Shown: piece after piece, positions 9,471-18,953 of the stretch
Layout: the number at the start of each line of letters is the position of its first letter
How positions within the stretch are numbered: position 1 is the stretch's first letter
Source of the DNA: Roseovarius bejariae
Lineage (GTDB): Bacteria > Pseudomonadota > Alphaproteobacteria > Rhodobacterales > Rhodobacteraceae
Assembly: GCF_009669325.1 (NCBI RefSeq)
Contig: NZ_SZWE01000001.1
Location: forward strand, 1,364,402-1,428,401
Reading direction: 5' to 3'
DNA length: 64,000 bases
Notes under the pieces: generated by a model
Seen by the model: the letters and a program-made list of their open reading frames with translations, nothing else
Told to the model about the DNA's origin: nothing
The model's database searches: none
Position numbers and translations under genes: made by a program

Positions 9471-10592
9471 ATGCTGTTCCCCCTCCGTACAACCGTCTTT
9501 GCCGCCCTCAGTGTGATCGGCGTTATGTCCCCGGCCCTTGCGCAACAAGGCGGGCAACCGGCCAGCGTGACGGTCATCGAGGCCACGCCGCAGGATGTCA
9601 CCCTTACCTCGACCCTGCCGGGGCGCGTTGCCGCCTCGGCGCAGGCCGAGGTGCGCCCGCAGGTCAACGGGATCATCACCGAGCGGCTTTTCGAGGAGGG
9701 CGCGCAGGTCAGTGTGAACGACCCGCTCTACAAGATCGACGCCGCCAGTTACGAGGCCGCGGTCCAGCAGGCCCGCGCCAGCGTCGCGCAGGCCGAAGCA
9801 CAGCTTCGCGCCGCCGAACGCGAGGCCAAGCGCTTGCAGGAGCTTCAGGCCCGCAACGTGGCCAGCGAACAGGCGCTGGATGAGGCCTCCGCCGCCCGCG
9901 ACACGGCCACCGCCGCTGTCGAACTGGCCAAGGCACAGTTGAATTCGGCCGAGATCGAGCTGTCGCACACCACCATCCGGGCGCGCTTGTCCGGTCGGAT
10001 CGGCCTGTCGCAAAGCAGCCAGGGCGAATTGGTCACCGCCAGTCAGGCCGCTCCGCTGGCCGTCATCCGCAAGATCGACCAGGTCTATGTCGATGTCACC
10101 CAATCCGCCGCCGACCTGCTGCGCTGGCGGCGCGGCGACACCGAAGAGGACCTGGCCGGGGCCGATGGCACGGTGCGCCTGACGCTGGCGGACGGGTCGG
10201 ATTATGCCCACACCGGGCGCCTTCAGGCCGCCGAACCGCAGGTCGACCCGCAAACCGGGGTGGTCACCCTGCGGATGCAGTTCGACAACCCCGATCTGCT
10301 GTTGCTTCCGGGGATGTATGTGCAGGTCGAAATGCCGGTCGATGTGGCGACCGGTGTCTTTCTGGTCCCACAGCAAAGTGTTGTGCGCGACCGGCGGGGC
10401 CGCCCCACCGCATGGGTGGTGAACGGCGATGGCGTGGTCGAGGAGCGCGCCCTGTCGATCCTTCAGGACCGCGGCAGCGACTGGGTGGTGAACGACGGCC
10501 TTGCACCGGGCGACCGCCTGATCGTCGCAGGGTTCCAGAAAACCGCGCCGGGGGCCACGGTCAACGCCGAACCGCAAGCGCAACCAGAGTAA
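9471..10592 (+). CDS. RND efflux periplasmic adaptor (membrane fusion protein, AcrA/MexA type)
   Basis: Periplasmic adaptor of 373 residues linking an RND pump to an outer-membrane channel. It carries a signal peptide ending ALA before QQGGQ (near residue 25), a lipoyl half ([19 protein letters not shown]), a long alpha-helical hairpin at about 90-165, the second lipoyl half ([15 protein letters not shown]), and a beta-barrel/MP domain to the end. No lipobox Cys is seen, so it is probably soluble rather than a lipoprotein. The pump gene follows after 25 bases. Substrates cannot be told from sequence. Confidence 0.94.
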   Translation: MLFPLRTTVFAALSVIGVMSPALAQQGGQPASVTVIEATPQDVTLTSTLPGRVAASAQAEVRPQVNGIITERLFEEGAQVSVNDPLYKIDAASYEAAVQQARASVAQAEAQLRAAEREAKRLQELQARNVASEQALDEASAARDTATAAVELAKAQLNSAEIELSHTTIRARLSGRIGLSQSSQGELVTASQAAPLAVIRKIDQVYVDVTQSAADLLRWRRGDTEEDLAGADGTVRLTLADGSDYAHTGRLQAAEPQVDPQTGVVTLRMQFDNPDLLLLPGMYVQVEMPVDVATGVFLVPQQSVVRDRRGRPTAWVVNGDGVVEERALSILQDRGSDWVVNDGLAPGDRLIVAGFQKTAPGATVNAEPQAQPE

Positions 10593-10617
10593 CCGACCGG
10601 GACGGGAGCATCCTAAG

Positions 10618-13600
10618 ATGGCACGTTTTTTCATCGACCGCCCGGTTTTTGCCTGGGTCATTTCCATCCTGATCATGGGCATCGGGGTGCTGGCAATCCG
10701 CATCCTGCCGATTGCCCAGTACCCACAGATCGCGCCGCCGTCGGTCACAATTTCGGCCACCTACCCCGGCGCCTCCGCCGAAACCGTGGCCAATACCGTG
10801 ACGCAGGTCATCGAACAGCAGATGACCGGGCTGGACGGTCTGCGCTATTTCTCGTCACAGTCCACTTCCGCCGGGCGCACCGAGATCACCCTGACCTTCG
10901 AAACGGGCACCGACCCGGACATCGCGCAGGTGCAGGTGCAAAACAAGCTTAGCCGCGCGTCGCCGTTGCTGCCTGAAACCGTGCAGCGGCAGGGGATCAC
11001 CGTCGAGAAATCCTCGGCTGGCTTCCTGCTGGTTGTCGGCCTCATCTCGACCGATGGCAGCCTCGAACAGGTGGACCTTGCCGATTACATGGAAACCAAC
11101 CTCGTCGATGAGCTAAGCCGCATCGAAGGGGTCGGATCGGTCAATGTCTTCGGTGCGCAATACGCCATGCGCATCTGGCTGGACCCCGCCAAGCTGTCGG
11201 CGTTCGAATTGACGCCCTCGGACGTGGTGGCGGCCGTTTCGGCCCAGAATGCGCAAATCTCGGCAGGGGCCTTCGGGTCGCGCCCGACGGTCGAGGGCCA
11301 GCAACTCAACGCCACTATCGTCGCGCAATCGCTGCTGAGCACCCCCGAGGATTTCCGGCAGATCGTGCTGCGGGCCGAAACCGATGGCGGGCTTGTCCTG
11401 CTGGAGGATGTCGCCCGGATCGAGATCGGGGCCGAGAATTACGCGACCATCGCGCGCTTCAACAAGGATCCGGCCTCGGGCATGGCAATCAGCCTCGCCC
11501 CCGGTGCGAACGCCCTTGATACGGCGCGCGCCGTCAAGGACCGGATGGAGGAGTTTGCACAGTTCTTCCCCGAAGGCGTGGACTATGTGATTCCCTATGA
11601 CACGACCCCCTTTATCGAGATTTCGATCGAGGAAGTGGTGAAAACCCTGTTCGAGGCCATCGGGCTGGTGTTCCTTGTCATGCTGCTGTTCCTGCAAAAC
11701 CTGCGTGCCACGTTGATTCCGACGTTGGCGGTGCCGGTCGTGTTGCTGGGCACCTTCGGTGTGCTGGCTGTGGCGGGGTTCACCATCAACACCCTGACCA
11801 TGCTGGCCATGGTGCTGGCCATCGGCCTGCTGGTGGATGACGCCATCGTCGTGGTCGAAAACGTCGAACGGATCATGGAGGAAGAGGGGCTTTCCCCACG
11901 CGAGGCCACCCATAAATCCATGGGGCAGATCACCGGCGCACTGATCGGCATCGCCATGGTGCTGTCGGCGGTTTTCGTACCGATGGCCTTTTTCCCCGGC
12001 TCGACCGGCGTGATCTACCAGCAGTTCGCGATCACCATCGTTTCGGCCATGGCGCTGTCGGTGGTGGTGGCACTGACCCTGACACCGGCGCTGTGTGCAT
12101 CGTTGTTGAAACACGGCAAGGAACCGGCAAAGCGCGGCCCGGTCGCGTGGTTCAACAACGCCTTTCAGGGCCTGACCAATGGCTACACCGGCACCGTGCG
12201 CTGGTCGGTTCGCCGCCCCTTCCGTGTGGCGGTTCTTTATCTGGCCTTGGCCGGGGCCATGGTGTTCATGTTCGCGCGCACCCCTACCGGGTTCTTGCCC
12301 GAAGAGGATCAGGGCATTCTATTCACCCTGATCCAAACGCCCACGGGGGCGACGGCGGAACGCACCCTCGAAGTCGTCAAACAGGTCGAGGACTACTACC
12401 TTGAACAGGAAGGCGATGTGGTCGAATCCGCCTTCGGCGTCGTCGGCTTCAGTTTCGCGGGACAGGGCCAGAACATGGGGCTGGCCTTTGTGCAGCTCAA
12501 GGACTGGAAGGATCGCCCGGCCCCGCAACAAAGCGTGCAGGCGCTGGCCGGGCGGGCCTTTGGCGCCTTCAGCCAGATCAAGGATGCGATGGTCTTTCCG
12601 ATCGTGCCGCCCTCGGTGATCGAACTGGGCAATGTTTCGGGCTTTGATTTCTACCTGCAAGCCCGCGAAGGCCAAAGCCACTCGGAACTGGTCGCGGCGC
12701 GCAATCAGCTTCTGGGCATGGCCGCGCAGAGCGACCAGATCACCTCGGTCCGGCCAAGCGGGTTGGAAGACGCGGCACAGTTCAACCTCAAGATCGACTG
12801 GCGCAAGGCCGGGGCAATGGGCCTGACGCCCACAGATGTCGGCCAGCTTTTGCAGGTGGCCTGGGCCGGGACATACGTTAACGACTTCATTGATCAGGGC
12901 CGTATCAAACGCGTCTATGTGCAGGGGGAACCCGGTGCCCGCGCGACCCCGTCGGACATCGACAAATGGCGCGTGCGCAATGCCAGTGGCGGGTTGGTGC
13001 CCTTTTCGAACTTTGCCGAGGGGCAATGGGATTATGGCGCACAGGGCCTGTATCGGTATAACGGCGTCCCCTCGATCCAGATTCAGGGTTCCCCGACCCC
13101 GGGCGTGACCACCGGCGAGGCCATGGCCGAGGTCGAACGCCTCGTTTCGCAACTGGGTGAGGGCTATAACGTGGCCTGGACCGGCCTGTCCCTGGAAGAG
13201 CGCCAATCCGGCAGTCAGGCACCGCTTCTCTATGCGCTGTCGCTTGCCGCTGTCTTCCTGTCTCTGGCCGCGCTTTACGAAAGCTGGAACATTCCCTTTG
13301 CGGTCATGCTGGCCATGCCGATTGGTGTTGTCGGCGCGCTAACCGGGGCTTGGCTGGGTGGATTCGAGAACGGCGTGTTCTTTCAGGTCGGCCTGCTGAC
13401 CGTGATCGGCCTGACCGGCAAGAACGCCATCCTGATCGTCGAATTCGCCCGTGACAGGTATGAGGCCGGGGAACGTGTGATCGAGGCCGTCGCCACCGCC
13501 GCACAGCAAAGGTTCCGGCCCATCATCATGACCTCGATGGCCTTCTCCCTGGGGGTGCTGCCGCTGGTGCTGAGTTCCGGCGCGGGCTCTGGTGGGCGAA

Positions 13601-13725
13601 ATGCCATCGGCTCGGGCGTGCTTGGTGGGACGATCTCGGCGACGGTGCTGGGCGTGGTCTTCGTGCCGCTGTTCTTCGTGATCGTCACGCGGCTTTTCCG
13701 CCGGGCATCCGGCGACACGCGCTAA
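10618..13725 (+). CDS. RND multidrug efflux permease (HAE1 family, AcrB/MexB type)
   Basis: Inner-membrane proton-driven efflux pump of 1035 residues, the normal length for HAE1 transporters. The start is [21 protein letters not shown], the typical TM1. Two large periplasmic loops separate TM1-TM2 and TM7-TM8. The proton-relay segment on TM4 is present ([22 protein letters not shown], with the DD pair), and TM10 carries the conserved Lys ([14 protein letters not shown]). It forms an operon with the adaptor. No TolC-type channel and no TetR or MarR repressor gene is adjacent. Confidence 0.96.
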   Translation: MARFFIDRPVFAWVISILIMGIGVLAIRILPIAQYPQIAPPSVTISATYPGASAETVANTVTQVIEQQMTGLDGLRYFSSQSTSAGRTEITLTFETGTDPDIAQVQVQNKLSRASPLLPETVQRQGITVEKSSAGFLLVVGLISTDGSLEQVDLADYMETNLVDELSRIEGVGSVNVFGAQYAMRIWLDPAKLSAFELTPSDVVAAVSAQNAQISAGAFGSRPTVEGQQLNATIVAQSLLSTPEDFRQIVLRAETDGGLVLLEDVARIEIGAENYATIARFNKDPASGMAISLAPGANALDTARAVKDRMEEFAQFFPEGVDYVIPYDTTPFIEISIEEVVKTLFEAIGLVFLVMLLFLQNLRATLIPTLAVPVVLLGTFGVLAVAGFTINTLTMLAMVLAIGLLVDDAIVVVENVERIMEEEGLSPREATHKSMGQITGALIGIAMVLSAVFVPMAFFPGSTGVIYQQFAITIVSAMALSVVVALTLTPALCASLLKHGKEPAKRGPVAWFNNAFQGLTNGYTGTVRWSVRRPFRVAVLYLALAGAMVFMFARTPTGFLPEEDQGILFTLIQTPTGATAERTLEVVKQVEDYYLEQEGDVVESAFGVVGFSFAGQGQNMGLAFVQLKDWKDRPAPQQSVQALAGRAFGAFSQIKDAMVFPIVPPSVIELGNVSGFDFYLQAREGQSHSELVAARNQLLGMAAQSDQITSVRPSGLEDAAQFNLKIDWRKAGAMGLTPTDVGQLLQVAWAGTYVNDFIDQGRIKRVYVQGEPGARATPSDIDKWRVRNASGGLVPFSNFAEGQWDYGAQGLYRYNGVPSIQIQGSPTPGVTTGEAMAEVERLVSQLGEGYNVAWTGLSLEERQSGSQAPLLYALSLAAVFLSLAALYESWNIPFAVMLAMPIGVVGALTGAWLGGFENGVFFQVGLLTVIGLTGKNAILIVEFARDRYEAGERVIEAVATAAQQRFRPIIMTSMAFSLGVLPLVLSSGAGSGGRNAIGSGVLGGTISATVLGVVFVPLFFVIVTRLFRRASGDTR

Positions 13726-13731
13726 GGCAAC

Positions 13732-13752
13732 GGTGGCCCCATGGGGGCCACC
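13732..13752 (+). terminator. Hairpin after the RND pump gene, possible terminator
   Basis: GGTGGCCCC at 13732-13740 pairs with GGGGCCACC at 13744-13752, a 9-bp GC-rich stem with a 3-base loop, 7 bases after the stop. It lacks a T-run. Confidence 0.5.
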
Positions 13753-13793
13753 TGTCAGCCGGGTTTCACCGCTTGGAACTGGGTGCGCAGGAG

Positions 13794-13821
13794 CGTACGA
13801 AACGCACGTACGTTTCGTACG
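13794..13821. repeat. CGTACGAAACG inverted repeat
   Basis: CGTACGAAACG (13794-13804) and CGTTTCGTACG (13811-13821) are perfect 11-bp inverted arms around CACGTA. It lies between the convergent ends of the RND pump gene and fnrL, so it is not an obvious promoter operator. The same CGTACGAAAC core recurs at 29705-29786. Confidence 0.75.
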
Positions 13822-13866
13822 TTTTACACCGCGCGCCCTGATAATTTCGGGGATGTCGGGGAAAAA

Positions 13867-13899
13867 TACCGACGTCATACCGACGTATTACCGATGCGA
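13867..13899. repeat. Three tandem 11-bp repeats
   Basis: TACCGACGTCA, TACCGACGTAT and TACCGATGCGA follow one another without gaps. The first two share nine leading bases. The 11-bp period is about one helical turn, so the copies would face the same side of the DNA. Confidence 0.65.
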
Positions 13900-13960
13900 T
13901 GCAGATCGGGTTTCTTGTTATTAACCAATGGCTTATTGTCGATTCGCCCTGATCCGGGCC

Positions 13961-14707
13961 TCAGGCCAGCATCCCACCGTCGCTGTCATCGCCCGCCTCA
14001 TCCAGAAGCCGTTCGAAATCCGGCACGGTGATGTGGCGCTTGCCCTCAAGATGGATCACCCCATCCTTCTTCAGCGCCGAAATCTGCCGGCTGACGGTTT
14101 CCAGCGTCAGACCAAGGTAATCGGCCATCGCTTCGCGGGTCAGCGGCAGGTCGAACACCATCGACCCCGTAGGCTTGCTCAGCTTGAGCGCCGCATCGCG
14201 CCGCGCGATGATCGACAAGAGCGAAGCGATCTTTTCACGGGCGGTCTTGCGGCCAAGGACCAGCATCCATTCGCGCGCGGCATCCAGCTCGTCCAGCGTC
14301 ATTTCCAACAGGCGCTGCGCGATATGCGGTGTGCGGCTCATCAGCTCCTCGAAGGGTTTCTTGCGGAAGCAGCACATGACCATATCGCTAGTGGCAATCA
14401 CGTCGTAGGCGGCTTCGTCCCGGCCCGGGCGGCCTACGAAGTCACTGGGCAACAACAGGCCCACCATTTGCGTGCGTCCATCTTCCATGGTCTGTGTCAG
14501 CGTGGCGATCCCCGACACGACCGAGCCCACGAAATCCATCTTGTCCCCGGCCCAGATCACCGTCTGACCGGCCTCGAAGCTGCGGTAATACTTGATGTGA
14601 TCAAGCAATTCCAACTCATCCGCTTCGCAACGGGCACAGACGGCACGGTGCCGGATGGGGCAATCACCGCAATCGCGCGGGACGGCTTGGGTCTCTTCGT
14701 CGAGCAT
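13961..14707 (-). CDS. fnrL: Crp/Fnr-family oxygen-responsive regulator FnrL
   Basis: Oxygen-sensing transcription factor of 248 residues. The N-terminus carries a cysteine set suited to a 4Fe-4S cluster (C13, C16, C24, C27), with further cysteines at C112 and C113. A cyclic-nucleotide-binding-like domain covers about 35-150. The C-terminal winged helix includes LTREAMADYLGLTLETVSRQIS, with the E..SR recognition motif that reads TTGAT half-sites. It diverges from hemN, and an FNR box lies 29 bases upstream of its ATG, close enough to block its own transcription. It is the likely regulator of the ccoG, ccoN, usp and hemN boxes. Confidence 0.95.
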   Translation of the reverse strand: MLDEETQAVPRDCGDCPIRHRAVCARCEADELELLDHIKYYRSFEAGQTVIWAGDKMDFVGSVVSGIATLTQTMEDGRTQMVGLLLPSDFVGRPGRDEAAYDVIATSDMVMCCFRKKPFEELMSRTPHIAQRLLEMTLDELDAAREWMLVLGRKTAREKIASLLSIIARRDAALKLSKPTGSMVFDLPLTREAMADYLGLTLETVSRQISALKKDGVIHLEGKRHITVPDFERLLDEAGDDSDGGMLA

Positions 14708-14729
14708 GGCGGATCACGATTCCATTGTT

Positions 14730-14743
14730 TTGATCTGCATCAA
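14730..14743. promoter_or_regulatory. FNR/FnrL box shared by fnrL and hemN
   Basis: TTGAT-CTGC-ATCAA is a perfect consensus site, centred 29.5 bases from the fnrL ATG and 42.5 bases from the hemN ATG at 14779. That geometry suits activation of hemN and repression of fnrL. Confidence 0.88.
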
Positions 14744-14763
14744 GGATGTCACTCGTCACGCCA

Positions 14764-14769
14764 TATAAC
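14764..14769 (+). promoter_or_regulatory. Candidate -10 element of hemN
   Basis: TATAAC sits 20 bases past the FNR box and ends 9 bases before the A of the preferred hemN ATG. Transcription would start at about 14776-14778. Confidence 0.6.
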
Positions 14770-14778
14770 GGTACGCAC

Positions 14779-16134
14779 ATGATTACGAAAGCACAACTGG
14801 GCAAGTTGGGTCTCTTTGACGCAAAGGTTCCTAGATACACCAGCTACCCCACCGCCCCCCACTTCACCCGCGATATCGACGCGGGTGATTTCGTTAACTG
14901 GATCGAGGCGATCCCGGAAGGGGCGCGAGTCTCGCTCTATGTGCATGTGCCTTTCTGTCGGCGGCTCTGCTGGTTCTGTGCCTGCCGTACCCAAGGCACC
15001 AAGAGCGACAAACCCGTCGAAGCCTACCTGGAGACGCTGAAGACCGAACTTGGCATGTTGGGCCAACATCTGCCCAAAGGCGTGACCCTGTCGCGCCTGC
15101 ATTGGGGCGGCGGAACGCCAACCCTGCTGCAACCGGGCATGATGGAAGAACTGGTTGGTGCCATAAAAGAAGCGGCCCCGTTTGATTCGGACACCGAGTT
15201 CTCGGTCGAGATCGACCCCAATGAGATCGATGGCGCACGCCTGGATGCCCTGGCCGCGGCGGGGATGAACCGCGCCTCGATCGGCGTGCAGGATTTCAAC
15301 GAGGAAATTCAACAAAGTATCGGGCGTTTGCAGGGCTACGACATCACCCGTTGGGCCGCCGAAGAGATTCGCGCCCGGGGTGTGCACAGCCTGAATGCCG
15401 ATATCCTTTACGGCCTGCCACATCAGACCAAGGCGCGCATTACCGAAAGCGTGCAGAAGCTTTTGTCGCTCAATCCCGACCGGGTGGCGCTCTATGGATA
15501 TGCACATGTGCCGTGGATGGCCAAGCGGCAGCAATTGCTGCCTTCGGATGCACTCCCCACCCCCGAAGAGCGGCTGGACCTTTTCGAAACCGCCCGCAAA
15601 CTGTTCCTCTGGGACAACTACGCTGAGATCGGGATCGACCACTTCGCCACACAAGACGACAGCCTGACCATCGCCCAGAAATCCGGCAAACTGCGCCGGA
15701 ACTTCCAAGGCTACACCGATGACACCGCCGAGGCGCTGATTGGTGTCGGGGCTTCCTCAATCTCGCGGTTTCCACAGGGCTATGCCCAGAACGCCCCGGC
15801 CACGGGCGCTCATACAGCAGCGATTCGCGAGGGGCGGTTTTCAACCACCCGCGGGCACGTCTTCAGCGATGACGACCGGATGCGCAGCCGCATGATCGAA
15901 CAATTGATGTGCGAATTCCGAATCGATTCCCGCGAGATCACCGAGACATTCGACATCACACCCACCGCCCTGCGCCAGATGCTGGATCGGGTCGCGTCAG
16001 AGTTTCCCGGTTTGTTGCAGGTCGATCAGACGGGGCTCTTCGTGCCGCCTGAGGCGCGCCCCCTGACCCGGATGATCGCCCGCAGCTTCGACGCCTATGA
16101 GCTCAGCAAGGCTGGCCACAGTTCGGCGATCTAA
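14779..16134 (+). CDS. hemN: Oxygen-independent coproporphyrinogen III oxidase (radical SAM)
   Basis: Anaerobic haem-biosynthesis enzyme of 451 residues that decarboxylates coproporphyrinogen III to protoporphyrinogen IX. The radical SAM cluster motif is C60-xxx-C64-xx-C67 (PFCRRLCWFCACR), followed by HWGGGTPT, and the N-terminus LGLFDAKVPRYTSYPTAPHF is typical of HemN (R. sphaeroides HemN/HemZ). An in-frame ATG at 14746 exists, but it lies upstream of the predicted transcription start, so 14779 is preferred. The FNR box predicts induction without oxygen. Confidence 0.96.
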   Translation: MITKAQLGKLGLFDAKVPRYTSYPTAPHFTRDIDAGDFVNWIEAIPEGARVSLYVHVPFCRRLCWFCACRTQGTKSDKPVEAYLETLKTELGMLGQHLPKGVTLSRLHWGGGTPTLLQPGMMEELVGAIKEAAPFDSDTEFSVEIDPNEIDGARLDALAAAGMNRASIGVQDFNEEIQQSIGRLQGYDITRWAAEEIRARGVHSLNADILYGLPHQTKARITESVQKLLSLNPDRVALYGYAHVPWMAKRQQLLPSDALPTPEERLDLFETARKLFLWDNYAEIGIDHFATQDDSLTIAQKSGKLRRNFQGYTDDTAEALIGVGASSISRFPQGYAQNAPATGAHTAAIREGRFSTTRGHVFSDDDRMRSRMIEQLMCEFRIDSREITETFDITPTALRQMLDRVASEFPGLLQVDQTGLFVPPEARPLTRMIARSFDAYELSKAGHSSAI

Positions 16135-16140
16135 GGGCGT

Positions 16141-17733
16141 TCAGGCCGGTTTCAGGTCAAACGCGGCCTGAAGCAGGTTTCGCGCATATTCGGTCTGTGG
16201 TGTCTCGAACAGGGTTTCGGCATCGGCATATTCAACGATGTCGCCCTGTTTCATCACCACCACGCGATGGCTCATGGCACGGACCACGGCCAGATCGTGT
16301 GAGATGAACAGATAGGCCAGCCCGTATTTCACCTGTAACCGCCGCAGCAGATCGACGATCTGCACCTGCACGGTCATATCCAGGGCCGAGGTGGGCTCGT
16401 CCAGAACCACCATCTTGGGCCGCAGAATCATGGCGCGGGCGATGGCGATACGCTGTCGCTGCCCGCCGGAAAACTCATGCGGGTAGCGATCCATAGTAGC
16501 GGGATTGAGGTCGACCTCCTCCATGACCTCGGCCACCAGATCGCGTTCGGCCCGGCCACCGGGGTTGCCATGGACACCCAAGCCCTCGGCGATGATCTGT
16601 TCACAGGTCATCCGCGGGCTGAGGCTTCCGAACGGATCCTGAAAGACGATCTGCATCTGCGCACGACGGCGGCGGAGTTTCCGGGTAGACCACGCGTTCA
16701 CGTCTTCGCCGTCAAAGGTGATGCCGCCCTCGGATTGGATCAGGCGCATGATGGCCAGTGCCAAAGTGGTCTTGCCCGAGCCGGATTCGCCCACGATACC
16801 AAGGGTTTCCCCTGCACGGACGCTAATCGTGGCCTCATTGACAGCCTTCACATGGCCCACGGTTTTCCGCATGAAGCCTTTCTGGATCGGGAACCAGACG
16901 CGCAACTTCTCGGTTTCGACAAGCGGCCGGGCATCGGCGGGCACGGGATCGGGCGCGCCGGATGGCAACGCGTTCAACAGTTTGCGGGTGTAGGCGTGTT
17001 GCGGGTTGGCGAAAATTTCCGCCGTTGGGCCGCTTTCCACGATCTCGCCATCCTTCATCACACAGACCTTATCGGCGATCCGCTGCACCACGTTGAGGTC
17101 ATGGGTGATAAACAAAAGGCCCATCCCTTCCTCGCGCTTCAGTTCAGCCAGTAGATCAAGGATTTGCGCCTGAATGGTCACATCAAGCGCCGTGGTGGGT
17201 TCATCCGCGATCAGGATGTCGGGCTTGTTGGCCAGTGCCATGGCGATCATCACGCGTTGCCTCTGCCCGCCTGACAATTGGTGCGGATAGGCGCCGAGGC
17301 GGCTTTCGGGGTCATGGATACCGACACGGTCCAGCAATTCGATGATGCGTGTCCGGGCGGCCTCATCGATCAGGCCCTGGTGCAGGGCAAGGCTTTCGCC
17401 GACCTGCTTTTCGATCGTGTGCAGCGGGTTGAGCGATGTCATCGGCTCCTGGAAAATAAAGCTGATGTCGTTGCCGCGCACTTGCCGCAGACGCTTGCCC
17501 GGTGCGCCGATCATCTCCTGACCGTCGTAGGTGACGCTGCCCTCGACCTGCGCCGACGGCCCCAGAAGCGACACCGTGGATAGTGCCGTGACCGACTTCC
17601 CCGACCCGGATTCGCCCACCAAGGCCACGGTTTCGCCGCGGTCCACGGTAAAGGACACGCCATGCACCGCCGGGATGATTGCCCCGTCCTGCTTGAAGCT
17701 GACCTTCAGGTTTTCAACACACAACAGGCTCAT
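16141..17733 (-). CDS. yejF: Peptide ABC transporter, fused double ATP-binding protein (YejF-like)
   Basis: Cytoplasmic ATPase of 530 residues with two complete ABC domains in one chain. Walker A motifs are [10 protein letters not shown] (near residue 36) and [10 protein letters not shown] (near 315). Each half has an ABC signature ([18 protein letters not shown]) and a Walker B ([24 protein letters not shown]). It powers the YejBE channel for peptide uptake. The ATG at 17733 overlaps the yejE stop (ATGA). The stop is 6 bases from the convergent hemN stop. Confidence 0.93.
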   Translation of the reverse strand: MSLLCVENLKVSFKQDGAIIPAVHGVSFTVDRGETVALVGESGSGKSVTALSTVSLLGPSAQVEGSVTYDGQEMIGAPGKRLRQVRGNDISFIFQEPMTSLNPLHTIEKQVGESLALHQGLIDEAARTRIIELLDRVGIHDPESRLGAYPHQLSGGQRQRVMIAMALANKPDILIADEPTTALDVTIQAQILDLLAELKREEGMGLLFITHDLNVVQRIADKVCVMKDGEIVESGPTAEIFANPQHAYTRKLLNALPSGAPDPVPADARPLVETEKLRVWFPIQKGFMRKTVGHVKAVNEATISVRAGETLGIVGESGSGKTTLALAIMRLIQSEGGITFDGEDVNAWSTRKLRRRRAQMQIVFQDPFGSLSPRMTCEQIIAEGLGVHGNPGGRAERDLVAEVMEEVDLNPATMDRYPHEFSGGQRQRIAIARAMILRPKMVVLDEPTSALDMTVQVQIVDLLRRLQVKYGLAYLFISHDLAVVRAMSHRVVVMKQGDIVEYADAETLFETPQTEYARNLLQAAFDLKPA

Positions 17734-18836
17734 TCAAAGGTCTTTCTGGGGTCAAAGGCATCGCGCACGCCCTCGAAGATGAAGACCAGCAGCGACAACA
17801 TGATGGCGAAGGCGAAAAAGGCGGTGAAGGCCAGCCACGGGGCCTGAAGGTTCTGCTTGGCCTGAAGCGTCAATTCACCAAGCGACGGGGCTGAGGACGG
17901 CAGGCCGAAACCGAGGAAATCCAGCCCCGCCAGAAGCGAGATCGTGCCGGTGATGACGAAGGGCAGCATGGTCAGCGTGGCCACCATGGCATTCGGCAGC
18001 ATGTGCCGGAACATGATGGTCAGGTTCGACACGCCAAGCGCCTTGGCCGCCCGGACATACTCTAGGTTACGCGCCCGCAGGAACTCGGCCCGCACAACGC
18101 CCACAAGCGCCATCCAGCCAAAGAGCACGGTAATCACCACCAAAAGCCAGAAACTCCGCGGCAGGATCGCGAAAAGGATGATGATCACGTAAATCTGTGG
18201 GGTCGAGGCCCAAATTTCGATGACCCTCTGGAAGATCAGGTCAAGCCACCCTCCGAAATAGCCCTGAATGGCCCCGGCAAAGATGCCGATGATCGAGGAT
18301 AGCGCGGTAACGATCAGCGTGAACATCACCGACAGGCGGAAGCCATAGATCACCCGCGCCAGCACATCGCGCTTGGTGTCGTCCGTGCCCAGCCAGTTTT
18401 GCTCATTCGGCGGCAAGGGGGCTGCGCCCGGTCGGTCAACCGAGGTGTCATAGCTGTAGGGGATGGGCGGCCAGACCATCCAGCCCTTGGCAATTTCCTC
18501 CCCCTCGACCACGCCATCCTGCGCATCTTCGATCACCCCCTCGGGGTCGTCGAAACAGATGTCCAAGCCGCCCGATGTGATCAGGCATTGCACCTCGGGG
18601 TCGCGATAAATCGCCTCGGTCTCGAAATCGCCGCCGAACTGGGTTTCCGGGTAGAAATTGAAGATCGGCGTATAAAAATCCCCGCGATAGTTGACGAGGA
18701 TCGGTTTGTCGTTCGCCACGAATTCGGCAAACAGCGTAATCACGAAGATCACCGAAAAGAGGATCAGGGACCAAAAGGCGCGCTTGTTGCGTTTGAAATT
18801 CCGCCAACGGCGTTGATTGAGGGGCGACAGGCTCAT
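17730..18836 (-). CDS. yejE: Peptide ABC transporter permease YejE-like
   Basis: Inner-membrane permease of 368 residues. One N-terminal helix (about 20-40) is followed by a long periplasmic stretch to about residue 160, as in YejE, then NWLGTDDTKRDVLARVIYGFRLS and the remaining helices. The EAA-type loop is in RAKALGVSNLTIMFRHMLPNA. It pairs with YejB to form the channel. The gap to yejB is 117 bases and holds a dispersed repeat. Confidence 0.93.
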   Translation of the reverse strand: MSLSPLNQRRWRNFKRNKRAFWSLILFSVIFVITLFAEFVANDKPILVNYRGDFYTPIFNFYPETQFGGDFETEAIYRDPEVQCLITSGGLDICFDDPEGVIEDAQDGVVEGEEIAKGWMVWPPIPYSYDTSVDRPGAAPLPPNEQNWLGTDDTKRDVLARVIYGFRLSVMFTLIVTALSSIIGIFAGAIQGYFGGWLDLIFQRVIEIWASTPQIYVIIILFAILPRSFWLLVVITVLFGWMALVGVVRAEFLRARNLEYVRAAKALGVSNLTIMFRHMLPNAMVATLTMLPFVITGTISLLAGLDFLGFGLPSSAPSLGELTLQAKQNLQAPWLAFTAFFAFAIMLSLLVFIFEGVRDAFDPRKTFE

Positions 18837-18853
18837 GATACGGCCCCCTGCCC

Positions 18854-18930
18854 TTCATCTTTCCCAAAATACTCCGGGGGAGTCCCGGATTTACTCCGGG
18901 ACGGGGGCAGCGCCCCCTGCCTGAGTTTGC
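18854..18930. repeat. Dispersed intergenic repeat with GC-rich hairpins inside the yej operon
   Basis: The core ATCTTTCCCAAAATACTCC (18857-18875) is shared exactly with 39537-39555. After it come CCGGGGGAG / CTCCGGG-type complementary stretches and GGGGGC-AGC-GCCCCC, so the transcript can fold. It lies between yejB and yejE, so it would be carried in the operon mRNA. Confidence 0.7.
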
Positions 18931-18953
18931 AATTCAGGGCCACATGCATCGCG

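Noticed and set aside
14746..14778. Earlier hemN start at 14746
   Set aside because: The extra 11 codons do not match HemN N-termini and lie upstream of the predicted transcript start.
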